Source: Streptomyces aurantiacus (GTDB lineage Bacteria > Actinomycetota > Actinomycetes > Streptomycetales > Streptomycetaceae). Taken from it: DNA of 64,000 nucleotides. Under the pieces are notes generated by a model. It saw nothing but the letters and a program-made list of their open reading frames with translations, ran no database searches and was not told the origin of the DNA. Both the position numbers and the translations under genes were made by a program. Shown here in pieces: positions 51,001 through 58,708 of the stretch (position 1 is its first letter; every line of letters begins with the position of its first letter). The DNA lies in assembly GCF_027107535.1 (NCBI RefSeq), contig NZ_CP114283.1, forward strand, positions 3,596,001-3,660,000, given 5' to 3'.

Positions 51001-52176
51001 TCACGACTGTCCGGGCGCGGCGTCGGGGCGGGCGTAGGTGCGGCCCTTCCAGGCCGCACCGCGCCCCCTGTGGTGCTGCACCGCGGAATCCACCGTCATG
51101 AAGAGGTACAGCAGGGCGGTGACCGGCAGCAGCGGCGCGAGCAGGAGCGGCTGCCGGTAGTGGCGGAGCATCGGCAGATACGTCGCCGTCATCAGCAGCC
51201 ACGCGAGCCCGCCGGCCACCACCGCCGTGCGACCGCCCGACACGAGGCCCGCGAGGAGGGCCACCGGGGGCACCAGATACACGAGCGCGAGCCCGGCCAC
51301 CGTGCCGGCCAGGACCAGCGGACTGTGCCGCAGCTGGGCGTACGCGCTGCGCGAGACCATCCGCCACAGATCGTGCAGCCGCGGATAGGGGCGCACACTG
51401 TCGACGTGCTCGGCGAGCCCCAGCCAGATGTGCCCGCCGGAGCCCTTCACCGCCCTCGCCAGTGCCACGTCGTCGATGACGGACTGCCGGATGGAGTCCG
51501 GAATCCGGGCCCGCTCGGCGGCATCGGTCCGCAGCAGGACACAGCCGCCCGCCGCGGCGGCGGTCCGCGACCCCCTTTCGGCGATCCACCGGAACGGATA
51601 CAGCTGCGCGAAGAAGTACACGAACGCGGGCACCACGAGCCGCTCCCAGACGCTCTCCACGCGCAGCCGGGCCATCTGGGACACCAGGTCGAAACCCCCG
51701 GTGCCGGCCGAGGCGACCAACTCGCGCAGACTGTCCGGCGCATGGGCGATGTCCGCGTCAGTGAGCAGCAGGTACTCGGGGTCACGCGCCCGTGCGAGGG
51801 CGATGCCGTGCCGCACGGCCCAGAGCTTCCCGGTCCAGCCCACGGGCGGCTCCCCGGGCGAGCCGACGGTCAGCGGCAGTCCGCCGTACCGCCGCCCCAG
51901 CTCACGGGCCAGCTCCCCGGTACCGTCGGAACTGCCGTCGTCGACGAGGAAGACCTCCGCCCGCCCCGGATACTCCTGGGCGAGGAGCGAGGGCAGGCTG
52001 TCGGGCAGGACGGCGGCCTCGTCGCGGGCCGGTACGACGACGCACACGGACGGCCAGGTCTCCGGCTCCCGGCGCGGCGGCAGCCGGACGTCCGTACGCC
52101 AGAAGAAGCCCTGGCCGAGCAGCAGCCACAGCCAGGCGGCCAGCGATCCGACAGCGGTCCACACGAGGGCGCTCAC
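51001..52176 (-). CDS. HpnB-like family 2 glycosyltransferase
   Basis: A 391-residue membrane-attached glycosyltransferase. N-terminal helix LVWTAVGSLAAWLWLLLGQG, then the GT2 core: SVCVVVPARDEAAVLPDSLP, VFLVDDGSSDGTGELARELG, VGWTGKLWAVRHG and the metal D-x-D as YLLLTDADIAHAPDSLRELV. AAAAGGCVLLRTDAAERA and IWLGLAEHVDSVRPYPRLHD follow, and the C-terminus has three or four helices. The GWTGKLWA, LLTDADI and S.RPYP phrases are those of HpnB, a glycosyltransferase found with hopanoid genes. No hopanoid genes are nearby, so the acceptor remains open. Confidence 0.87.
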   Translation of the reverse strand: MSALVWTAVGSLAAWLWLLLGQGFFWRTDVRLPPRREPETWPSVCVVVPARDEAAVLPDSLPSLLAQEYPGRAEVFLVDDGSSDGTGELARELGRRYGGLPLTVGSPGEPPVGWTGKLWAVRHGIALARARDPEYLLLTDADIAHAPDSLRELVASAGTGGFDLVSQMARLRVESVWERLVVPAFVYFFAQLYPFRWIAERGSRTAAAAGGCVLLRTDAAERARIPDSIRQSVIDDVALARAVKGSGGHIWLGLAEHVDSVRPYPRLHDLWRMVSRSAYAQLRHSPLVLAGTVAGLALVYLVPPVALLAGLVSGGRTAVVAGGLAWLLMTATYLPMLRHYRQPLLLAPLLPVTALLYLFMTVDSAVQHHRGRGAAWKGRTYARPDAAPGQS

Positions 52177-52234
52177 CCGCTGAAGTCTGCCCCACCACGG
52201 CGGCCCGTCGAGGCGTATCCACTATGGTGACCGG

Positions 52235-53020
52235 GTGAAGATCGCGCTCATGGACTCCGGAATCGGACTGCTCGCGGCGGCTGCCGTGGTACGTCGGCTG
52301 CGCCCCGACGCGGAGCTCGTTCTCTCCTCCGACCCCGGCAGCATGCCGTGGGGGCCCCGCACTCCGCAGGACGTGACCGCGCGCGCCCTCGCCGTCGCGG
52401 AGGCGGCCGCCGCGCACCGGCCCGACGCCCTGATCGTCGCCTGCAACACCGCCTCCGTGCACGCTCTGCCCGCGCTGCGCGCCCGTCTGGAGCCCGGGGT
52501 GCCGGTCATCGGCACGGTCCCGGCGATCAAGCCGGCCGCTGCGGGCGGCGGACCTGTCGCGATCTGGGCCACTCCCGCCACCACCGGCAGCCCCTACCAG
52601 CGTGGACTCATCCGCGAGTTCGCCGACGGTGTGACCGTCACCGAGGTGCCCTGCCCGGGGCTGGCGGACGCCGTCGAGCACGCCGACGAGGCGGCTGTCG
52701 ACGCCGCGATCGCCGCGGCCGCGGCGCGCACCCCCGACGACGTGAAGGCCGTCGTCCTGGGCTGCACCCATTACGAACTGGTCGCCGAGCGCATCCGCGC
52801 GGCCGTGCGGGGGAACGGTTCGGCGCCACTCGTCCTGCACGGCTCCGCCGGCGCCGTGGCCGCCCAGGCACTGCGCCGGACCGGGCAGGCCCCGGCCCCG
52901 GAGGCGCCCGCCCGGGGCACTTTGACGGTGCTGCTCGGCGGACAGGAGGGCGTACTGCCCGCGACGGCGCTGACGTACGAAGAGGGCAGGCTGCTGCAGG
53001 CGGTCACTCCCGCGCGCTGA
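52235..53020 (+). CDS. Aspartate/glutamate racemase family protein
   Basis: A 261-residue cofactor-independent racemase-fold protein. The two catalytic cysteines are in ALIVACNTASVHALPALRAR and AVVLGCTHYELVAERI, and the substrate loop reads MDSGIGLLAAAAVVRR. MurI has DSGxGGL at this point; the missing glycine and the divergence elsewhere argue that this is a paralogue and not the essential MurI. Starts with GTG at 52235; TATGGT lies 6 nt upstream, so the message may be leaderless. A racemase or a related decarboxylase/hydantoin activity is possible. Confidence 0.85.
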   Translation: MKIALMDSGIGLLAAAAVVRRLRPDAELVLSSDPGSMPWGPRTPQDVTARALAVAEAAAAHRPDALIVACNTASVHALPALRARLEPGVPVIGTVPAIKPAAAGGGPVAIWATPATTGSPYQRGLIREFADGVTVTEVPCPGLADAVEHADEAAVDAAIAAAAARTPDDVKAVVLGCTHYELVAERIRAAVRGNGSAPLVLHGSAGAVAAQALRRTGQAPAPEAPARGTLTVLLGGQEGVLPATALTYEEGRLLQAVTPAR

Positions 53021-53115
53021 GCGCCGGTGGCGCGGTGGACGCCGCACGTCCGGCCGGAGCAGTTACGGTCCGCGACCCGGTGCCCGCTCTGCGGAACATG
53101 AGTACGCTCTATGGC

Positions 53116-53673
53116 ATGAGGGACCACCCCCACGGCGAACAGGGCGCTGCCGACGCCCCGCATCCCGATGTCTGGCACGGCCGTGCCTCCAACCGTGTGC
53201 AGTGGCTGCTCGCGAGCGGCGGTGCCGCCTGCCTGGCACTGGGCATCGAGCTGGCCGTCGATTCGACCTGGACGTCGGGCATCGCCCCCCTTGTCATGTC
53301 TGTGGTCGGCTGCATCGCCGCGGGGCTGCTGGTGCTGTTCGGCACGCTCGCGTTCGTGCATGTGGTCGTGAAGGTCGACAAGGAGTGCCTGGAGGTGCGC
53401 TGCGGCCACATGGGCGTCCCGCGTCGCAGGATCCCGCTGTCGCAGATCACGGGCGCCGACTTCGCGCCCCGGGTCACACCACGGCAGTGGGGCGGCTGGG
53501 GCTATCGCTGGCGGCCCGACCAGGGGACCGCCGTGGTCGTCCGCCGAGGCGAGGGCCTGGTGCTCCGGCTGGGCGACGGCCACACGTTCACGATCACGGT
53601 GGACAACGCCGAAGCGGCGGTACGGGTGATCCGCGGCCGGCTGAGGGCCGCTGCGACAGGCCGCCCTCTCTGA
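53116..53673 (+). CDS. Two-helix membrane protein with bacterial PH-like domain
   Basis: A 185-residue protein: two adjacent helices (WLLASGGAACLALGIELAV, PLVMSVVGCIAAGLLVLFGT) precede a beta-rich domain VKVDKECLEVRCGHMGVPRR, RIPLSQITGADFAPRVTPRQ, GTAVVVRRGEGLVLRLGDGH, TFTITVDNAEAAVRVI. The layout matches the small DUF3093/bPH type, in which a PH-like domain follows a helical hairpin. Role unknown. ATG at 53116 is preferred since TACGCT lies 7 nt before it; an ATG at 53098 would add six residues. Confidence 0.8.
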   Translation: MRDHPHGEQGAADAPHPDVWHGRASNRVQWLLASGGAACLALGIELAVDSTWTSGIAPLVMSVVGCIAAGLLVLFGTLAFVHVVVKVDKECLEVRCGHMGVPRRRIPLSQITGADFAPRVTPRQWGGWGYRWRPDQGTAVVVRRGEGLVLRLGDGHTFTITVDNAEAAVRVIRGRLRAAATGRPL

Positions 53674-53734
53674 CCCGCGCCCCCGGGGGCTTCAGGCGTT
53701 CAGGGACTTCGGCGGCACGGGACCGCGGCCGGCT

Positions 53735-54802
53735 TCATCGCTCCAGCGGATTGTTCCGGGCGGGACCGCCCACCGGCTCCTGAGCCGACTCGTTCGTCAC
53801 GGGACGCGCGGTGGCCAGGCCCGCGAGCAGACCCGCGCCCGCCGTGACCGTCGTGAAACTCAACGCGTTGCCGACCGTGGCGATCGCGGCCAGGGCCGTC
53901 AGCGCGGCGCCCGCCGTGAGGACGACCGGGGTGGGGCGCGGCGACCTCCACAGTGCGTACAGGATCCAGCAGAACACCGCGGCGAGCAGGACGAGGCCCG
54001 GAACACCCTGCTCGGCGGCCTGCTGGAGCGGAGCCGAGTGAGGTTTTCCGTCGGGCAGCAGCGACTGCGCGACGGTCGGGCTGAGCTCCGCGAAGCGTCC
54101 GGGGCCGACGCCCAGCCCCGGTTCGCGGCCCGCCATGCCGAGCGCGTCGTGCCACAGCAGCACGCGGTGCTGGGTGAGCTGTCCCTCCAGGGACACGGTC
54201 AGTCCGTCCGGCAGCGCGTCCTCCGCTGTCGCCCAGGTGGCCCCGGTGACCAGGAGCACGGCGAGCGCGAGACCGCCCAGCCCCACGGCGCGGCGGCGCA
54301 TACGGTCGGCGGCGAGCGAGCAGAGCAGCACTCCCAGGCAGGCCACGAATCCCGCCGTCGAACCCAAAAGGGCCGCGGCGACCGCGATACCCGCGGCCAG
54401 CAGGCGCAGCCCGATCCGCAGTCCCGGCGGGCGGGCCGCCCAGGCCGCGCAGCACGCGGCGCCCGCCGAGAGGGTCAGCAGCGCCGCAGTCGCGCCGGTC
54501 TGTCCCAGCGGAGAAGTCACATGAGGGCCCGGACCGATGTGCGGGGCGGCCACCGCGAGACCGAGTCCGGCGAAAGCACCCGCGCACGGTGCGGCGACCG
54601 GCATCAGTTCGCCGCAGATCCGTCCCGAGGCGTAACCGGCGGCCACGGCGAGCACCGCGAGCAGGACCCCCTCGGGCCGGCCGCCGTGTGCCGCGGCGGC
54701 GATCAGGGACCAGGCCGCGCAGGCGCCGAGCACGACGACACCCGTCGCGTCCGACGCGCTGCGTCTCTCGTGTGCCGACGCCGGACCGGCCGTCGAAGCC
54801 AT
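53735..54802 (-). CDS. O-antigen-ligase-like polytopic membrane protein
   Basis: A 355-residue protein of about nine helices. The large loop typical of Wzy/WaaL-type O-antigen ligases is present late in the sequence: QLTQHRVLLWHDALGMAGRE, PGLGVGPGRFAELSPTVAQS, GKPHSAPLQQAAEQGVPGLV. The R-x3-W-x-D and G-x-G-x-G-x-F elements and the H-S-x-x-L-Q-x-x-x-E-x-G motif match. In a Gram-positive cell such enzymes polymerise or attach wall teichoic or capsule-like glycans; the donor is unknown. ATG at 54802; GTG at 54817 is an alternative. Divergent from lnt. Confidence 0.85.
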   Translation of the reverse strand: MASTAGPASAHERRSASDATGVVVLGACAAWSLIAAAAHGGRPEGVLLAVLAVAAGYASGRICGELMPVAAPCAGAFAGLGLAVAAPHIGPGPHVTSPLGQTGATAALLTLSAGAACCAAWAARPPGLRIGLRLLAAGIAVAAALLGSTAGFVACLGVLLCSLAADRMRRRAVGLGGLALAVLLVTGATWATAEDALPDGLTVSLEGQLTQHRVLLWHDALGMAGREPGLGVGPGRFAELSPTVAQSLLPDGKPHSAPLQQAAEQGVPGLVLLAAVFCWILYALWRSPRPTPVVLTAGAALTALAAIATVGNALSFTTVTAGAGLLAGLATARPVTNESAQEPVGGPARNNPLER

Positions 54803-55009
54803 CCCAGTGGATCCCACCCCGACGCCCCCCGACCTGTGACGGACCCCGACCGCCCGGCCGGAAACGGCCCGTACGCCAGAGGCTCCGGCACACCGTAACG
54901 GGTGATGCGCCGGTTTGTGGACGAGTTGGGCAGAAACGATGCGGCAGGTGTGGGGGCCCGGCCGCCCGGGGCCCGAGGGCCGCGCTGTCGGCGCCTCGGT
55001 CACGCGCCG

Positions 55010-55015
55010 TACACT
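55010..55015 (+). promoter_or_regulatory. -10 element of a leaderless lnt transcript
   Basis: TACACT ends 6 nt before the GTG start of lnt, which puts the expected transcription start on the start codon. A -35 match is weak (CTGTCG with 19-nt spacing). No ribosome binding site precedes the GTG, which supports leaderless initiation. Confidence 0.55.
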
Positions 55016-55021
55016 CCCGGA

Positions 55022-56635
55022 GTGACCGTCACAGCGACCTCCGTAGACGAGCCGGAACAGCTCGAACCGCAGGCCCGGCCCGTTTCCCGCGTGGTCCGGT
55101 CGGCGCGACGGCTCGTTCCGGCCGCCGCCGCGGCACTCTCCGGGGTGCTGCTGTACGTCAGTTTTCCGCCGCGCACCCTGTGGTGGCTGGCGTTGCCGGC
55201 CTTCGCGGTCTTCGGCTGGTGTCTGCGCGGCCGATCCTGGAAGGCGGCCCTCGGTCTCGGTTACCTCTTCGGCCTCGGTTTCCTGCTGCCGCTGCTCGTG
55301 TGGACCGGTGTGGAGGTCGGGCCCGGACCGTGGCTGGCGCTCGTCGTCATCGAGGCGGTGTACGTCGCCCTTGTGGGCGCCGGGATCGCGGCCGTGTCGA
55401 AACTGCCCGGCTGGCCGGTGTGGGCGGCCGCCCTGTGGATCGCCGGTGAGGCGGCACGCGCGCGTGCGCCGTTCGGCGGTTTCCCCTGGGGCAAGATCGC
55501 CTTCGGCCAGGCGGACGGGGTCTTCCTGCCGCTCGCGGCCGTGGGCGGCACTCCCGTGCTCGGCTTCGCGGTCGTCCTGTGCGGCTTCGGCCTGTACGAA
55601 ACCGTCCGGCTGGGCCTCGAAACGCGGCGCACCCGTGTCGTACGCCGTGGGGCCGCCGCGGTGGCCCTGCTCAGCTTCGTCCTCCCGGTGGTGGGCGCCT
55701 TCGCCGCACGTCCCCTGGTCAGCGACCGGGCCGAGGACGGCACCGCGACCGTCGCCGTCATCCAGGGCAACGTGCCGCGCGCGGGACTCGACTTCAACTC
55801 CCAGCGGCGCGCCGTCCTCGATCACCACGCGCGCGAGACCGAGCGCCTCGCCGCGCGCGTCAAGGCGGGCGAGGTCGCCCGGCCCGACTTCGTGCTGTGG
55901 CCCGAGAACTCCTCCGACATCGATCCGTTCCGCAACCCCGACGCCTACGCCGTGATCGACAAGGCGGCCCGCGCGATCGGCGCGCCCATCTCCGTCGGCG
56001 GCGTCGTGGAGAAGAACGGCAAGCTCTACAACGAGCAGATCCTGTGGGACCCGGCGAAGGGTCCCGGCGCGACCTACGACAAGCGGCAGGTCCAGCCGTT
56101 CGGCGAGTACCTCCCGATGCGCTCGCTCATCGGCGCCATCAACGACACCTGGACGTCCATGGTCCGCCAGGACTTCAGCCGGGGCAGCAAGCCCGGCGTG
56201 TTCACCATGGCGGGCACCGAGGTCGGCCTCGCGACCTGCTACGAGGCCGCCTTCGACTGGGCCGTGCGCGACACCGTCACGCACGGCGCCCAGATGATCT
56301 CCGTACCGAGCAACAACGCCACGTTCGACCGCAGCGAGATGACCTACCAGCAGCTCGCCATGTCCCGCATCCGGGCCGTCGAGCACAGCCGTACCGTCAC
56401 CGTCCCGGTGACCAGCGGAGTCAGCGCCGTGATCATGCCGGACGGGAGGATCACGCAGCGTACCGGCATGTTCGTGGCGGACTCGCTCGTGCAGAAGGTG
56501 CCGCTTCGCTCCTCCGAGACCCCGGCCACGCGCGTCGGGATCGCGCCCGAGATGCTGCTGGTGCTGATCGCCGCGGGCGGGCTCGGCTGGGCGGTGTCGT
56601 CGGCCGTGCGCGGGCGACGCGCCGGCGGCGCGTAG
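55022..56635 (+). CDS. lnt: Apolipoprotein N-acyltransferase
   Basis: A 537-residue membrane enzyme that N-acylates the lipid-modified Cys of lipoproteins. Six to seven N-terminal helices (RLVPAAAAALSGVLLYVSF, LGYLFGLGFLLPLLVWTGV) precede a nitrilase-fold domain. The Glu-Lys-Cys triad is visible: VLWPENSSDIDP (Glu is usually earlier in the domain), ATYDKRQVQPFGEYLPMR (Lys) and GLATCYEAAFDWAVRD (Cys). The IQGNVPRAGLDF opening is diagnostic of Lnt. GTG at 55022 is chosen because a -10 TACACT sits directly upstream. Streptomyces usually encode two Lnt-like proteins; only this one is here. Confidence 0.94.
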   Translation: MTVTATSVDEPEQLEPQARPVSRVVRSARRLVPAAAAALSGVLLYVSFPPRTLWWLALPAFAVFGWCLRGRSWKAALGLGYLFGLGFLLPLLVWTGVEVGPGPWLALVVIEAVYVALVGAGIAAVSKLPGWPVWAAALWIAGEAARARAPFGGFPWGKIAFGQADGVFLPLAAVGGTPVLGFAVVLCGFGLYETVRLGLETRRTRVVRRGAAAVALLSFVLPVVGAFAARPLVSDRAEDGTATVAVIQGNVPRAGLDFNSQRRAVLDHHARETERLAARVKAGEVARPDFVLWPENSSDIDPFRNPDAYAVIDKAARAIGAPISVGGVVEKNGKLYNEQILWDPAKGPGATYDKRQVQPFGEYLPMRSLIGAINDTWTSMVRQDFSRGSKPGVFTMAGTEVGLATCYEAAFDWAVRDTVTHGAQMISVPSNNATFDRSEMTYQQLAMSRIRAVEHSRTVTVPVTSGVSAVIMPDGRITQRTGMFVADSLVQKVPLRSSETPATRVGIAPEMLLVLIAAGGLGWAVSSAVRGRRAGGA

Positions 56636-56702
56636 CCGTACGCCGGACGGGGTGAGCGCGGAACGCCCCGAGGCGGTCGGACAGGACGGTTAGGGTCGGT
56701 CC

Positions 56703-57176
56703 ATGGCTACCCCTGACTTCATCCGTACGATCCGGGCCACCGCAGGCCAGCAGTTGCTCTGGCTTCCCGGCGTCACCGCCGTCGTCTTCGACGACGCGGG
56801 CAGAGTGCTGCTGGGCCGTCGCGCCGACACGGGCAAGTGGGCGGTCATCGCCGGAATGTCGGACCCGGGTGAGCAGCCCGCGGTCTGCGCCGTCCGGGAG
56901 GTGTACGAGGAGACGGGTGTGCGGTGCGTCGCCGAACGCGTGGTGCTCGTACAGGCGCTGAAGCCGACGACCTACCCCAACGGCGACGTGTGCCAGTTCA
57001 TGGACATCACCATCCGGTGCCGTGCCGTCGGCGGTGAGGCCCGGGTCAACGACGACGAGTCGCTGGAGGTCGGCTGGTTCGACGTGGACGCCCTGCCGGA
57101 GCTGAACGAGCACGGCCTCTTCCGGATCAAGCAGGCACTGTCCGACGAGCCCACATGGTTCGAGACCATGACCTGA
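56703..57176 (+). CDS. NUDIX hydrolase
   Basis: A 157-residue NUDIX protein. The box follows G-x5-E-x7-R-E-V-x-E-E-x-G: GMSDPGEQPAVCAVREVYEE then TGVRC. The lead-in is VVFDDAGRVLLGRRADTGKW, with strands CQFMDITIRCRAVGGEARVN and SLEVGWFDVDALPELNEHGL after. Substrate is likely a nucleoside-diphosphate derivative or ADP-ribose. It stands 67 bp after lnt, with ATG at 56703, and is followed by the truncated SDR relic. Proteins of this exact length are common in Streptomyces. Confidence 0.93.
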   Translation: MATPDFIRTIRATAGQQLLWLPGVTAVVFDDAGRVLLGRRADTGKWAVIAGMSDPGEQPAVCAVREVYEETGVRCVAERVVLVQALKPTTYPNGDVCQFMDITIRCRAVGGEARVNDDESLEVGWFDVDALPELNEHGLFRIKQALSDEPTWFETMT

Positions 57177-57236
57177 GGGCGAAGTGTGTGTGGTGACCAC
57201 ATCGGTCGGGTCGGGACCGCTCCCCAGGGTCGGACC

Positions 57237-57762
57237 ATGACCGCGCGCAGCGTCCTCGCAGGTCCTCACGCCCCGTCCCTCGACCTCGGCGGCCGTACCG
57301 CCCTCGTCACCGGCGCCGCGGGCGGCATCGGCCGCGCGTGCGCGCTGCGGCTTGCCGCGGCGGGTGCGAAGGTGCGGGCGGTCGACCGACGGGCCGAGGG
57401 CCTGGAGACACTCGTCGAACAGGCCCGTGGCCTCGCGGGCACCGTCGAGCCGCACGTCCTGGACCTCACCGACCTGGACGCGGCGGAGTCCGCCGCGGCG
57501 GGCACCGACGTCCTCGTCAACAACGCCGGACTGCAACTCGTCCGGCCCATCGAGGAGTTCCCGCCCGACACCTTCCACACCGTGCTGACCGCGATGCTGG
57601 AGGCCCCGATTCCGGCTCATCCACGGGGCGTTGCCGCACATGTACGGCCAGGGGTGGGGCCGCGCATCGTCAAGGTGTCCTCCGTCCATGGGCTCCGCGC
57701 CTCTGCTTTCAAGTCGGCCTACGTGGCGGCGAAACACGGGCTGGAGGGCCCGGCCGCGCATC
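57237..57762 (+). pseudogene. Truncated, frameshifted short-chain dehydrogenase
   Basis: An N-terminal SDR reads SLDLGGRTALVTGAAGGIGR (cofactor loop), HVLDLTDLDAAE and LVNNAGLQLVRPIEEF, resembling 3-hydroxybutyrate dehydrogenases. At about 57605 it moves to another frame for RLIHGALPHMYGQGWG, then back to RIVKVSSVHGLRASAFKSAY (catalytic Ser), VAAKHGLEG (Tyr/Lys). It ends abruptly at about 57762, where unrelated sequence begins. The final third, with the substrate lid, is missing. Two frame breaks and loss of the C-terminus mean it is not functional. Confidence 0.8.
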
Positions 57763-58119
57763 CACGTCGAGCTGGTCGGCACCGCTGTCCGCGGGCTGAT
57801 CGTGATGCCGGAGGAGGTGACCGCCGAGTCGGTGAACGCGCCGTACCTCGGCGCGTGGCAGGAACAAATCTCGTCCAGGGTGCGGATCGCGCTCGACTGG
57901 ATCGCCGACTGGCTCACGGCCTGTCACCGCCAGGCCGGCGGCACCGAGCCCTTGGTCGACCTCGACCTGGTCTATCGACCGGACGACGACTACGAGACGG
58001 GCCTCGCCCAGGCCGACGAGCGGGTACGGGAGCTCATCCCTCCGGTGCGCGCGGTCCTCGAACTGCGCTGGCGTTCCGCGAGCCCGGCCCAGCGCACTCA
58101 TATGGCGCACCTTCTGTGA
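57763..58119 (+). pseudogene. Unidentified 3' gene fragment joined to the SDR relic
   Basis: Immediately after the SDR breakpoint an open frame continues RIHVELVGTAVRGLIVMPEE, VTAESVNAPYLGAWQEQISS, RVRIALDWIADWLTACHRQA, YRPDDDYETGLAQADERVRE, ending THMAHLL and a stop at 58119. It reads like real protein (amphipathic helices, acidic, balanced composition) but has no start codon of its own in a sensible place and I do not recognise it. It is best seen as the C-terminal end of a different gene brought next to the SDR by a deletion. Confidence 0.5.
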
Positions 58120-58708
58120 AGCGTTCACCGACGCGTCGATGGTCGCGCAGAACCAGGGCCGAGGAATCGGCTGAGGGGGGCGCGGAACATGACGGGACAA
58201 CCGTTGTTGGTGCGTGCGGGCACGACGGAGCTGTGCATGGACGTGGCACGAGGCGGCGGACCACAGACGGTCGGTCCGGGCCACGCCCTGGCCTTCGACG
58301 GGGTCCGGGAGTGCATCCAGCGCCACCGTCTTGACGCCGCCGGCCAGTAGCGGCTCGTACGACGCCAGGGCGCTCTGCCGCTCACGCAGCCGGGTCGGCA
58401 GCACCCTGCCCCGGGTGTCCGGCAGGGCTTCGGGGGAGTCCCAGCGGCCGAATTCGGCGACCGTACGCGGCACGGGGGAGGCCGAGCGCCGTGTGCAGCG
58501 GAGAGATCACCGCTGCGAGGAAGCTCTCCGGGCTGTGCATCTCCAGCTCGGCCCGCCGCACCGCGGGTTGGGTGCGTCACTCCCCATCTGGCAGGCACCG
58601 TACCGGTGTGGAGGTGCTTCTCACCGGTGTTCGCCGTACCGCACGCAAGGGGCCGACCGCCCTCGGTGTGGACCTCGTGCGCGGTGCTCTGCCAGGGGGA
58701 GGAGCGCC
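58120..58708. other. Relic patch with an unidentified leftward coding fragment
   Basis: These 589 bp hold no intact gene. On the minus strand, roughly 58560-58260 encodes AVRRAELEMHSPESFLAAVI, SPLHTALGLP, then after one frame change TVAEFGRWDSPEALPDTRGR, VLPTRLRERQSALASYEPLL, AGGVKTVALDALPDPVEG. This has the look of protein-coding sequence but no family I can name. Both ends are undefined. With the SDR and the fragment before it, this forms a 1.4-kb scrap heap between NUDIX and the GH30 gene. Confidence 0.45.

Noticed and set aside
53735..56386. A leftward 883-codon frame continuing upstream of the O-antigen-ligase-like protein across lnt
   Set aside because: Only the last 355 codons have membrane and ligase features; the rest is antisense to lnt.
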